NCBI GenBank assembly: GCA_903832025.1
Contig: CAIKZY010000076.1
Location: forward strand, 1-52,260
DNA length: 52,260 bases
DNA from: an uncultured Actinomycetes bacterium
Lineage (GTDB): Bacteria; Actinomycetota; Actinomycetes; S36-B12
Reading direction: 5' to 3'
Program-made: the position numbers and the translations under genes
The notes under the pieces: model-generated
The model's database searches: none
What the model was told of the DNA's origin: nothing
The model's input: only the letters and a program-made list of their open reading frames with translations
Shown here: positions 37,903-46,915 of the stretch, piece by piece
How positions within the stretch are numbered: position 1 is the stretch's first letter
Layout: each line of letters begins with the position of its first letter

Positions 37903-38034
37903 ATGTCGGACAACGAGCATCGCAAGCCATACGCAGCGCCGCAAACGCCGCGCGTGGTCTCGACGCTGGCACTGTCATCCGCGACATTCACGTATGCAGG
38001 GACAGACTCGGGCTTCTACGCCTCAGTCACCTGA
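37903..38034 (+). CDS. Lasso-like RiPP precursor 1 (43 aa)
   Basis: MSDNEHRKPYAAPQTPRVVSTLALSSATFTYAGTDSGFYASVT*; absent from the ORF track because of length. Confidence 0.85.
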   Translation: MSDNEHRKPYAAPQTPRVVSTLALSSATFTYAGTDSGFYASVT

Positions 38035-38209
38035 GCGATCCCAGCATGCTGAAGGACCGATACGCAGATCTCCCCGGTTGGCGTGGATCGGAAACTGAGC
38101 ACTGCAGTATGGGGAGCCGTTGGCTCACAGTCCGGTGGGGCTCGCGACCGTTCCGATCGAGACCGTTCCGCCGAGACAGACATTCCTCGAAGGCTTCGGT
38201 ATAGGGTGA

Positions 38210-38232
38210 TGACCTGAGCATCAGTCAGGTCA
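38210..38232. promoter_or_regulatory. Inverted repeat upstream of precursor 2
   Basis: tgacctga-N7-tcaggtca, perfect 8-bp arms, 27 bp before the ATG at 38259. Confidence 0.5.
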
Positions 38233-38258
38233 GCTCGGATTGGTATTAGAGGAGTGTC

Positions 38259-38396
38259 ATGTCAGAAAACGTAGATCGCAAGCCGTACGTAGCACCTGAG
38301 GCGCCGCGCGTTGTCTCGACACTCGCGATGTCAGCTTCGATGTACTTTGGCGGGTCTGGAGCTGACAACGCCTTGTACTCTTCCACACCTGTGTAA
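38259..38396 (+). CDS. Lasso-like RiPP precursor 2 (45 aa)
   Basis: MSENVDRKPYVAPEAPRVVSTLAMSASMYFGGSGADNALYSSTPV*; RBS-like gaggag upstream. Confidence 0.88.
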   Translation: MSENVDRKPYVAPEAPRVVSTLAMSASMYFGGSGADNALYSSTPV

Positions 38397-38612
38397 CCAC
38401 CTCGCCGAAGTCAGCAGGATTCCGAACTTCTGGGCGGACGGGTTCGGCACGTGAAGATTGCAGCGTGGGGAATCTCGATTCCTGGTCCTGCCGATGTCGT
38501 AATCGTTCAGCGGGAGACCGGTACCGCAAGTCCGACATCCAGCTTGGGCAGCAGTCGGGGAATGAATTGGATGCCAGAATGGTGTCCAATCGCATCGGTA
38601 GGGAGGGATTTC

Positions 38613-38747
38613 ATGTCCGACATCGCAGATCGCAGGCCCTATGTAGCGCCGGCCGCTCCACAGGTTGTCGCGACGATCGTGGGAGCGGCGGTGACCTACT
38701 ACGGTGGGTCTGGAGCCGATAGTGGTTTCTACGCTTCATACAACTGA
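38613..38747 (+). CDS. Lasso-like RiPP precursor 3 (44 aa)
   Basis: MSDIADRRPYVAPAAPQVVATIVGAAVTYYGGSGADSGFYASYN*; RBS-like gggaggga; listed ORF 38451..38747 overextends upstream. Confidence 0.88.
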   Translation: MSDIADRRPYVAPAAPQVVATIVGAAVTYYGGSGADSGFYASYN

Positions 38748-38879
38748 ACGATCGACGCTGCGTGATCAGGCATGACCCCTATGCACCTGCTGTCCAGGTT
38801 CTGCCGTTGAGGACTTCGTCGCCAGGAAGCCAAGATTGACCGTGTCGAAGTCTTACTGGGCTCACGGTGGAGGAGGCCT

Positions 38880-39857
38880 GTGGACGTGAAGCACTCCTTG
38901 CCCTCAACACCGTTGGTGAGCGTCATCATTCCTGTCCAGGATCGAATTGATTTCCTGGGTGCTGCACTGGCAAGTGTCCGAAATCAAACCGTCCATGACC
39001 TAGAAGTGATCATCGTCGATGCCGGGTCGACCCAGGATGTCGGCGGGTTCGTCAGGCATATTCAACGGACCGACTCCCGGTTTCGCTTCGTGCGAAGCGA
39101 TGCCAGGCTGAGCGCGGCAGAGGCCAGAAACCTGGGTTTGCAGCAAGTGCGGGCGCCGTACGTCGCTCATCACGACTCAGACGACATCATGCAGCCGATG
39201 CGGTTGCACCAGCAATTGTCTGCTTTCGACGCACCAGATCTTGAGTGTGTGGCTGGATGCATGCTGGGGATGAGTGCAGCAGGACTGCGTCTTTCGACCA
39301 TGGCCTCGCAAGGGACGACGGATGCTGCAACGGCGATGACTGATCTAGAAGTCAGATGGCGCTTTCCAATTTTGATGCCTTCGATGACCTCAACGCTCAT
39401 GATGCGGACGCAAACCCTGCGGGATATGGGCGGATTTTCTACGAACTACACCACCTGCGATGACTATGTCACCATGGCTACTCTGCTTGACCGGGGAAGA
39501 GTCGTGCGCATTGGCGAATATGTCACAAAGTACCGACAGCACGACCGTCAAATTTCCACGTCGAGGAATATCGAGCAACAAGTGCAGCTGTCGCTGCTGC
39601 GACAGCGCATCATCGCCTCGCGAGTCAGCGCCAAGGTCGCACTCGGTCCGGTCATGACCCTCACCCTGCCCAACCTGCCCGAATCAACGACGCACCGATA
39701 TCACCGTGAGGCGCTGTCCCTGCTCGACGCGCTGTTAGAGAGCTTTCTGGACGAGCATCAGCCACGTGAACAGGATCAAAAGTGGATCCTGCACGACTAT
39801 CGACAGCGAAGGCACGCCTTGATGCAGCAAGCCGGCCTTCGTGATGACACCGCATGA
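38880..39857 (+). CDS. Glycosyltransferase family 2
   Basis: PLVSVIIPVQDRIDFLGAALASVRNQTVHDLEVIIVDAGST; HHDSDDIMQPMRL. Confidence 0.82.
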   Translation: MDVKHSLPSTPLVSVIIPVQDRIDFLGAALASVRNQTVHDLEVIIVDAGSTQDVGGFVRHIQRTDSRFRFVRSDARLSAAEARNLGLQQVRAPYVAHHDSDDIMQPMRLHQQLSAFDAPDLECVAGCMLGMSAAGLRLSTMASQGTTDAATAMTDLEVRWRFPILMPSMTSTLMMRTQTLRDMGGFSTNYTTCDDYVTMATLLDRGRVVRIGEYVTKYRQHDRQISTSRNIEQQVQLSLLRQRIIASRVSAKVALGPVMTLTLPNLPESTTHRYHREALSLLDALLESFLDEHQPREQDQKWILHDYRQRRHALMQQAGLRDDTA

Positions 39858-39888
39858 CGCGGCAGCCCCGCCCACGGCTCATGAACTG

Positions 39889-40989
39889 CTAGATGACAGG
39901 GACCTGCCAGAAGACGGCGGACCAGTCGATTACCTGGAGCTCTGCTGTGATGTGGTGCTTTGCGCGGAACTCCTCCACCGCCGCACGGCAGGTATCAATG
40001 CAGTAGTCGTCGATGATGACGAAACCACCTGGAGTGACTTTCGCGTAGAGCGACTCCAGCACTTCAGTGGTGGACTGGTGGAGATCGCCGTCCAGACGCA
40101 GCAGGGCGATCTGATGGATTGGCGCCGTCGGCATCGTGTCGCTAAACCAGCCTTGCAGGAATTCAACCCGATCGTCCAGGAGCCCGAAGGCCGCAAAGTT
40201 CTCACGCACGTCGTCAAGCGAGACGGCAATTTTCCCTGCGGATTTGGCCCAGAACGCGTCATCGGGATATCGCTCAATGTCGGGGACCGGTAGCCCTTCG
40301 AATGAATCGCACACCCACACGCGTCGCTGCGGGTCTTCGTGTGCCTCCAGTACGGCCTTCATCATGATGGTCGCCCCGCCCCGCCAGACTCCTGTCTCGA
40401 CGAAGTCGCCGGGAATCTGCTCATTCATGACGTATTCAGCGAGCGCGCGGACATTTCGCAGTCGTGGAAAGCCAATCATCGTGAATCCCGGCATGCTTCG
40501 AAGGCCATGGTTGACCGCGTAGCCTGCGAGCAAGGAATCCACGTCGGGGCCTTGCGGGCCATTCTCGGGCGCCTTGTACAACAGGCCCAGCAGCGCGCGC
40601 TCGGTCAGGTCCAGGTAGCGGGCACGGAGGTCCCGAGAAGCCTGAGCGGACGTAGGCACCGGCTGGATGTCACCCTCAACGAGTCCCAGGGATCGAAGAT
40701 CCTCAGTAAAGCGTCGCACATCGGACTGAAGTTGTTCAGCTTCCGCGTCAAACTCCTCGAGCAGGCGACTGACGGTCTTGTCAACCGAGGATGTCTCGCG
40801 CAAGGCGGTCCACATCGAGCGACCAACCTCGTCAAGCTCGATGAGCTCCAAGGTCACCATGTTCACCACGACGCACGCTTGATCATCAAACTCCTCGTGA
40901 GCATGTGAGATCACCCGCACTTCGTCCCAGGGCGTTGGGGAAGATTCGTTGGTGCTCATCACATGGACCCTCTCATTGAGTGCAGTCAT
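39889..40989 (-). CDS. PqqD(RRE)-TylF/MycF-type O-methyltransferase fusion
   Basis: N-terminus QACVVVNMVTLELIELDEVGRSMWTALRETSSVDKTVSRLLEEFDAEAEQLQSDVRRFTEDLRSLGLVE (PqqD-like); C-terminus GDFVETGVWRGGATIMMKAVL...VWVCDSFEGLPVPD...LLRLDGDLHQSTTEVLESLYAKVTPGGFVIIDDYCID (TylF). Confidence 0.88.
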   Translation of the reverse strand: MTALNERVHVMSTNESSPTPWDEVRVISHAHEEFDDQACVVVNMVTLELIELDEVGRSMWTALRETSSVDKTVSRLLEEFDAEAEQLQSDVRRFTEDLRSLGLVEGDIQPVPTSAQASRDLRARYLDLTERALLGLLYKAPENGPQGPDVDSLLAGYAVNHGLRSMPGFTMIGFPRLRNVRALAEYVMNEQIPGDFVETGVWRGGATIMMKAVLEAHEDPQRRVWVCDSFEGLPVPDIERYPDDAFWAKSAGKIAVSLDDVRENFAAFGLLDDRVEFLQGWFSDTMPTAPIHQIALLRLDGDLHQSTTEVLESLYAKVTPGGFVIIDDYCIDTCRAAVEEFRAKHHITAELQVIDWSAVFWQVPVI

Positions 40990-41232
40990 CCGCGAATTTC
41001 CTGCGCGCGAACTCCTTGAGGTTACAGGGCGACTGATTCCAGGTGGTGGTGAGCCGCATGTGCGCAAGCAAAACTCCCCCTCGGGAGTCCGAAACCGTGT
41101 TCGGGCATGGGAATCACGGGCAGACCACGATGGGCAACTGCGATCACGCGGTCGCACTGGGGTTCAAGAAGTCACGCATCAACCGCACCCGGCCCGGCTG
41201 AGCCATTGCCCAGTAGTCCGTGGGGCGAAGTC

Positions 41233-42060
41233 CTACGCGCCGGCCAGTGTCACGATGGCATCGGTGGCGAAGCCGAGCAGCAGCCCAATGAAGATGCCCC
41301 ATGTGGTGACGGTCTTGACGTTCATCTTGCGCGCGACGGACAGCAGTTCGATGATCACGTACAAAATCGAGCCAGCCGCCAGCGTCAAGAAGATCACTGA
41401 CGCCACATCTGAGGTGTATCGCTGGCCGACTACAGTGCCCAGCAGTGTTGGACCGCCGCCGATGACACCCAGCAGCAACAGATACCCCCAGCTGGGCCGC
41501 ACCCGCTCTGCGGCCATTGGAGCCACGATGCCGAATCCTTCGGTGGCATTGTGCGCAGCGAATCCGATCACCAGCAGCACGGCCAGGCTGACTGCGCCAT
41601 TGGCTGCGCTATTGCCAATGGCCAAGCCCTCGGCAAAGTTGTGCAGGCCAATACCTACAGCGATCATCATGGCCAGGGATTTCACCGTGTGCGTGTGCGC
41701 CGCAGGGCTGAATTCCGCCACTGCCGCTGCGCCAGGACCGATGGGCTTGCGTGCGGCCGCGGTGCGGGCAATCCAGCGGTCGAAGTAGACCAGGGTGATT
41801 AAGCCGGTGCCGATCCCCACGGCAAACAGGAACGCCAGCCCAGCCACGGTGCCCGGTTGCTTGGCCGTCAGTGCACTGTCGATCGGCTGCCACGCATGGG
41901 TCAACACGTCCCAGAGCAAGAAGAGCAAGATGCCGATAGCCAGGGCGTTGAGCCAGGCCCGGGTCTTGGGCATCTTGGCGCGAATGCGGCCCAGGGGAAG
42001 CCCCAGCAAGATCGTGGCCCCGGCGATGGCGCCGAGCAGCGTGATCTGCACAGAACTCAT
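41233..42060 (-). CDS. ZIP family metal transporter
   Basis: IAVGIGLHNFAEGLAIGNSAANGAVSLAVLLVIGFAAHNATEGFGIVAPM. Confidence 0.88.
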   Translation of the reverse strand: MSSVQITLLGAIAGATILLGLPLGRIRAKMPKTRAWLNALAIGILLFLLWDVLTHAWQPIDSALTAKQPGTVAGLAFLFAVGIGTGLITLVYFDRWIARTAAARKPIGPGAAAVAEFSPAAHTHTVKSLAMMIAVGIGLHNFAEGLAIGNSAANGAVSLAVLLVIGFAAHNATEGFGIVAPMAAERVRPSWGYLLLLGVIGGGPTLLGTVVGQRYTSDVASVIFLTLAAGSILYVIIELLSVARKMNVKTVTTWGIFIGLLLGFATDAIVTLAGA

Positions 42061-42086
42061 TGGTAATTCCCCTTATCCGTGACGAG

Positions 42087-42105
42087 TGAGGTAAGGCTAC
42101 CCTAA
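42087..42105 (-). promoter_or_regulatory. DtxR/IdeR-like iron box
   Basis: tgaggtaaggctaccctaa matches 16/19 of the recalled consensus TTAGGTTAGGCTAACCTAA; about 27 bp upstream of the ZIP start. Confidence 0.6.
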
Positions 42106-42559
42106 CTTCGTGGTCGGCGCTCCCAGAGCAGCCGACGGGATGCGACGAATAGGTCACATTGAGCAGCTCCGTGGGCCAGGCAGGCTGTGGCATTGGGACA
42201 GCTGGGCCTCTTTGTGGGTCACCTTTCGGCCTCAGCGCGCTTCGTCAGCCAGATCCTGAGCCCGACGATATGTCCTGACCCGTGCGGCCCCGGGCCGATT
42301 TCCCGGTTGCCGTACTGAGCACCGAGCCACCCGCAGGGACTGCACCTTGGCGCTCAGTGCGCTGGGGAAGTCCGCTGAGTCCATGCCCACTGCTGCCCAA
42401 TCGGGGATGTCACATATCGAAGTGCAGGTCGGCGATTCGGGCCAGGTTCGTGCAGGTCCCTGGGTCAGGTGATGCACCATCACGTCCACGACGGGCGTGT
42501 CCGATCTCTCCAAGCAGCATGCAAGAACTCTGGTGGCGTGCGTGCGCCGTGAGCCCGAG

Positions 42560-44521
42560 CTAGCGGACCTTTGACTTTCCGGCCTTAGCCTTTCCCGCTT
42601 TGGTCTTTCCCGCTTTTGCAGCCGGCTTGCCGGGCTTGCCAGCTTTCACTTTCGATCGCGGCTTCTTGCCTGCCACCCCATCGCGGGCCGATGAGCGTGC
42701 ATCGGTGCTGCCAGGCCTGGTCGCGCGCGGCTTTCCCGTTGCGCCTTGGGCATCGATGTATCGCTCAGTTCGGGACGTTGCGGTCCGCGGAGGGCGAGGA
42801 GCATCCGCATCATTGACTCGGGACGGACGTGATCCGCTGGGACGCTGAGTCGACGGCGCAACGCGGCTACTGCGACGGGGTGCCCCCTCGGACTCGAACG
42901 AGCGGGGAGCACGGTCGCTTCGCTCCGCACGCTGCGGCCGATCTGATCGACTCGTGCGCTCTGCCTGCTCAGTTCGCGCCGGGCGGGTGTATCGCTCGTC
43001 GCGAACCGGTCGGTCAGATCGATCCGGCCGACCGGGGCGGTCTGCCTGCTCGGTACGTGCGGGTCGAGTTTGGCGTGCAGGACGTTCGGTGCGCTCAGGT
43101 CGGATGTAGCGATCTGCCTTGGTCGGCCGATCCGCCGGCGGTGTCCAGTCCGGACGAGAAGTCCGTTCAGTGCGCTCGGGGCGATCGGCGCGCTCAAATC
43201 GTACTGCGCCGGCCGGGCGATCGGCGCGCTCAAATCGCTCCGTACGTCCAGGCTTGCGAGGCCCGCCGCTGCGGCCCTTGAAACCGCCGCTGCGTTGATG
43301 TGAAGCGCGGTTGACCCGTGAGTGTGATGCTTCCTTCGGCGGGATCCACGGGATGCCCGATGGCTGCTGTGCACCGGTGATGTCAACCAGGACGTCATCA
43401 ACGGGGCGAACCCGGCTGACTGTCGGCTTGACTCCCGCCTTGGCCGTGAGGCCATCGACGCCGCGTTGCTGCTTTGGCGCAGTGATCGTGACCACGGTTC
43501 CCGATGCACCGGCGCGTGCTGTGCGGCCGGCGCGGTGGACGTAGTCCTTGGGGTCGCGTGGGGCATCGATGTTGACGACCAGGGAGATGCCATCGACGTG
43601 GATACCGCGCGCGGCGACATCGGTGGCGACCAGCACGTTGATCGTGCCGTCCTTGAACTGAGCCAAGGTCTTGGTGCGCACGGCCTGTGACTTGCCACCA
43701 TGCAGCGCGCCTGCGGCCACGCCTCGCGAGTGCAATGTTTCGGTGATGCGATCCACGCCCAGCTGCGTGCGAGCAAACAGCATCGTCTTGCCGTCTCGGC
43801 TGGCAATCCGCGCGGTGATCTCATCCTTGTCCATTGGGTGCACGACCAGTACGTGGTGCTCCATGGTGCTGACGTGTGCCTGACCGGAGGCAATCTCGTG
43901 CCTGGCTGGGTTGTGCATGTATGCACGAACCAGCTTGTCGACGTCTCCATCCAGCGTCGCGCTGAACAGCAGCCGCTGTCCGCGGGCGCGGGTCTGATCC
44001 AAGATCTCCTGCACGATCTCGGTGAAGCCCATATCGGCCATCTGGTCTGCTTCGTCCAGCACAGTAACCGCGATCTGGGCCAAGTCGACGTTGCCGCGAT
44101 TGACCAGGTCAACCAGCCGTCCCGGCGTCGCAATGAGAATGTGCACGCCGCGATCAAGTGCCTGGATTTGCTTGGCATAGGGCATGCCGCCTGCGATGAG
44201 GCGGATGCGCAGGCCGCATGCCTCAGCCAGGGGAGTCAGGCCGTCGCTGACTTGCATGGCCAATTCACGAGTGGGAACGAGCACGAGGCCTTGTGGTTGA
44301 CGCGGGATCGCCGGCTTTCCGATCAGGCGCACGATCAGCGGAAGGCCGAACGCCAGGGTCTTGCCCGACCCGGTCTGGGCACGTGCGAGCACGTCGCGGC
44401 CAGCGATGCCATCGGGAAGTGTCGCCTTCTGGATCGCGAACGGCTCATTGACGCCGGAGCGACGCAATGCAGCCAGCAGGGGGATGGGAATGCCGAGTTC
44501 TTCAAAGGTCAAAGCGGTCAT
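42560..44521 (-). CDS. DEAD-box RNA helicase with RPERTER/GKAKAG-rich tail
   Basis: LARAQTGSGKTLAFGLPL; VLDEADQMADMGF; HRAGRTARAG; low-complexity basic C-terminus. Confidence 0.93.
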   Translation of the reverse strand: MTALTFEELGIPIPLLAALRRSGVNEPFAIQKATLPDGIAGRDVLARAQTGSGKTLAFGLPLIVRLIGKPAIPRQPQGLVLVPTRELAMQVSDGLTPLAEACGLRIRLIAGGMPYAKQIQALDRGVHILIATPGRLVDLVNRGNVDLAQIAVTVLDEADQMADMGFTEIVQEILDQTRARGQRLLFSATLDGDVDKLVRAYMHNPARHEIASGQAHVSTMEHHVLVVHPMDKDEITARIASRDGKTMLFARTQLGVDRITETLHSRGVAAGALHGGKSQAVRTKTLAQFKDGTINVLVATDVAARGIHVDGISLVVNIDAPRDPKDYVHRAGRTARAGASGTVVTITAPKQQRGVDGLTAKAGVKPTVSRVRPVDDVLVDITGAQQPSGIPWIPPKEASHSRVNRASHQRSGGFKGRSGGPRKPGRTERFERADRPAGAVRFERADRPERTERTSRPDWTPPADRPTKADRYIRPERTERPARQTRPARTEQADRPGRPDRSDRPVRDERYTRPARTEQAERTSRSDRPQRAERSDRAPRSFESEGAPRRSSRVAPSTQRPSGSRPSRVNDADAPRPPRTATSRTERYIDAQGATGKPRATRPGSTDARSSARDGVAGKKPRSKVKAGKPGKPAAKAGKTKAGKAKAGKSKVR

Positions 44522-44802
44522 GGTGCAGCCTTCTGTAGCGGGGAATCGTTCAGGACATCAAGCGCGTCCAGAACGCGATCCCTATTCGTGATCGCCGCTA
44601 AAGCCAAGACTCGCAAGAGGGCATCAGGTGCCCAGTGGTCGCGACAAGTACCTTGTGCACTTGTGCAACACCCTTACCGTACTCGGTAGGAGTCAGAAAA
44701 CGGAAATCCGCGCCCTCAGGGCGCGTCGACAACGACGTTCGATTTCCCAGATGCACGTTGGCAGGCATTGATGGGCACTTCGGTTCGCGTTACATTTTCA
44801 CG

Positions 44803-45492
44803 ATGCAGCGCCTGCTCCTGACAGTGACCGCCATGGGCATGGTTGCATCAACGGCGTTGATTCCCATCGGTTCATTCGATGACGGACGTGGACACGCAGT
44901 GACCCCGGCAAGTACTTTCTTCGCCATTTGGGGTCTGGTCATCGTGTTGTGCTTGATTGTTGCTGCACTGTCATGGCGTCGGTCGGCCACCCCTGCCTAC
45001 CGGGTAGCCGGTTGGCCATTGGTGATCGCGCAGTTGGGCTTTTCCGTATGGCTGTTGGTTGCCTGGGCACAATCGGCGTGGGGAACAGTGGTGGTGTTCG
45101 CCGGCATCCTGGCCGCGCTAGTGGTGGGCTTGTATCGACTCCGCACGCAATCAGATGTTCGGCGGAATGGTCTTGTCGCCTCCACGCTCGGGCTCTACGC
45201 CGGATGGTCCACTGCTGCGATCTGGTTGAACCTGGTGACGAACCTGCCTGCTCGCTATGCCGATGCTGGCTGGATGCAGTCGCTGTGCCTGGTTGGCGCA
45301 GGAGTCAGTGCATTAGCGGTGATCGTGTGGATTCGACCCGGTGTTGCGTACGTTCTTGCTGTTGAGTGGGCGTTGGTGGGCGTGGCAATCGCAGCTGCCA
45401 GGTACGCCGCCTGGGCCCCATTCACGATTACGGTGATCAGTGCGGTAGCAGTTGCGGCAACGTTCCTTCAGGTTCGCAGATCAGGGGCTTGA
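44803..45492 (+). CDS. TspO/MBR-like membrane protein
   Basis: Multiple TM; STLGLYAGWSTAAIWLNLVTNLPA; start at ATG 44803. Confidence 0.55.
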   Translation: MQRLLLTVTAMGMVASTALIPIGSFDDGRGHAVTPASTFFAIWGLVIVLCLIVAALSWRRSATPAYRVAGWPLVIAQLGFSVWLLVAWAQSAWGTVVVFAGILAALVVGLYRLRTQSDVRRNGLVASTLGLYAGWSTAAIWLNLVTNLPARYADAGWMQSLCLVGAGVSALAVIVWIRPGVAYVLAVEWALVGVAIAAARYAAWAPFTITVISAVAVAATFLQVRRSGA

Positions 45493-45668
45493 CGACCGCA
45501 CCGAAGGTGTGGATGCACTGTTTCTGGCAACAGCCTGCTCAGCACGATGTCTGAAGCTCTTCCCGTCGGCAGGCACGAGCGGTGAATGACCCCGTTCGCC
45601 AGCGAGCTATGTCTCGTGAAGTGAGCCGTTGACCCAGCCCTGCAGCGTGGTCGACCGGTCAGTGCCGG

Positions 45669-46457
45669 TTATCGCCCATCCCACGCAGTGGTCTGTGAGG
45701 GATCTGAGGCACCCCATCCTTGACTTGGGCTCTGCATCCACGCCGAACCGTTCCAGAACACGGTCCGATTGCACACGGAGCCGCCGGTGGCAGCCACCGC
45801 CCACTGCGCCCACGACGGGCTCCAGCCGGGTCGACAGGACTGGCTGGCCGAGCGGCCGTAGGACTGAAGCCACGCGGGCATTTGTGCATCGGGGGCACTT
45901 GCCGGGGCACCGTCCCACACGATCGCGATCGTGGTGCCGGCCGGCGGTCCATTGTTGACTTCGAAGCTGGCGATCTGATCACCGGGCGTCAAGGGAACAC
46001 CAGCATTGATCGGGGAGTTCGCCCCGGCCGGCGGAATCCCCAGGAGCACGGCCGTGACTGACGATGCCGGGCCAGGCCCAGGTGTTCCGTACCAGTCGTT
46101 TGGGCCGAAGGAGCCGTAACTGCCCCAGGTCGACCAGCTTCCGGTGGACGAAATCGGTTGACCGAGATAGCCGATGCCGTCTGCGGCATCGTGCGGGCCA
46201 ACGATGTTGGCCATGTCGCTATCGCCCCCTCCGCCAGGAGTCAGGCAGTCGCCGCTGAACGTAAACGTGATGGCGTCTCCGATGTTCGCCGTCACGTGAA
46301 CCGTGGCAGCGTCGCAAGCCATGGATACCGAGACATTCCCAGCTTGGGCCGGGCTGGCAACCAGCATGGCCCCGCTCACAGTCAGGACTGATGCCAGTGC
46401 CACCACTGCACTTCGGCGAGTGCGCATCCATTGGGGTAATGCAGTCAACCTGGTCAT
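45669..46457 (-). CDS. Secreted protein with C-terminal Cys/Trp (PSWAQW..GGSVCN) domain
   Basis: Signal-like AVVALASVLTVSGAMLVASPAQA; SQSCRPGWSPSWAQWAVAATGGSVCNR. Confidence 0.65.
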   Translation of the reverse strand: MTRLTALPQWMRTRRSAVVALASVLTVSGAMLVASPAQAGNVSVSMACDAATVHVTANIGDAITFTFSGDCLTPGGGGDSDMANIVGPHDAADGIGYLGQPISSTGSWSTWGSYGSFGPNDWYGTPGPGPASSVTAVLLGIPPAGANSPINAGVPLTPGDQIASFEVNNGPPAGTTIAIVWDGAPASAPDAQMPAWLQSYGRSASQSCRPGWSPSWAQWAVAATGGSVCNRTVFWNGSAWMQSPSQGWGASDPSQTTAWDGR

Positions 46458-46915
46458 GCGTGCCTCCGCGGTTCGGCGAACACCCAAGTCTACCGACGTT
46501 CAGGACACATGGGGAGTGCATGCGGCACTCGTGGTCACGCTCCTGGGTGGGGCAGTACCCGTCGATCCGACGCATGCCAGCGGCAGTGGGGGATGCCGCA
46601 ACTGCGAACATGTCACCTCCGGCGCTCGGCCGGGATATCTAGGTGCGAATCGCGGCTAGGCCTGCACCCACGGAGAACACACCGGGTGCTCATGGATGCT
46701 CGGCGGTTTCGCCGCGCACATGTGGGACAAAGTACGGAGCAGGCGGTCCGCATTCGCTGAAGTCTCAAGTAGTCCTTCAACAATCTCTCAAGGGCAGGTT
46801 CAGGCTTCTTAGGGGGGAAACGAATTACAACCTTGTGACTCAGGTGTCTCATTGGCCACATGTGCCACTTTCGTGTCAAAGTGCGCGGGTGCACATGGGG
46901 CCAAGAGCACCACGA

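Noticed and set aside
38451-38612. N-terminal extension of precursor 3 given in the ORF track (MKIAAWGISIPGPADVV...)
   Set aside because: Internal ATG 38613 has a good RBS and aligns with the starts of the other two precursors; the extension has no counterpart.
37903-38747. Assigning an exact lasso ring (for example Tyr1-Asp8) to the precursors
   Set aside because: The Asp sits at 35 or 36 with no invariant residue at the presumed position 1, so ring size cannot be fixed from sequence.
43180-43260. Direct repeats gatcggcgcgctcaaatcg as a mobile or regulatory repeat
   Set aside because: They lie in the RPERTER/FERADRP low-complexity coding tail of the DEAD-box helicase.
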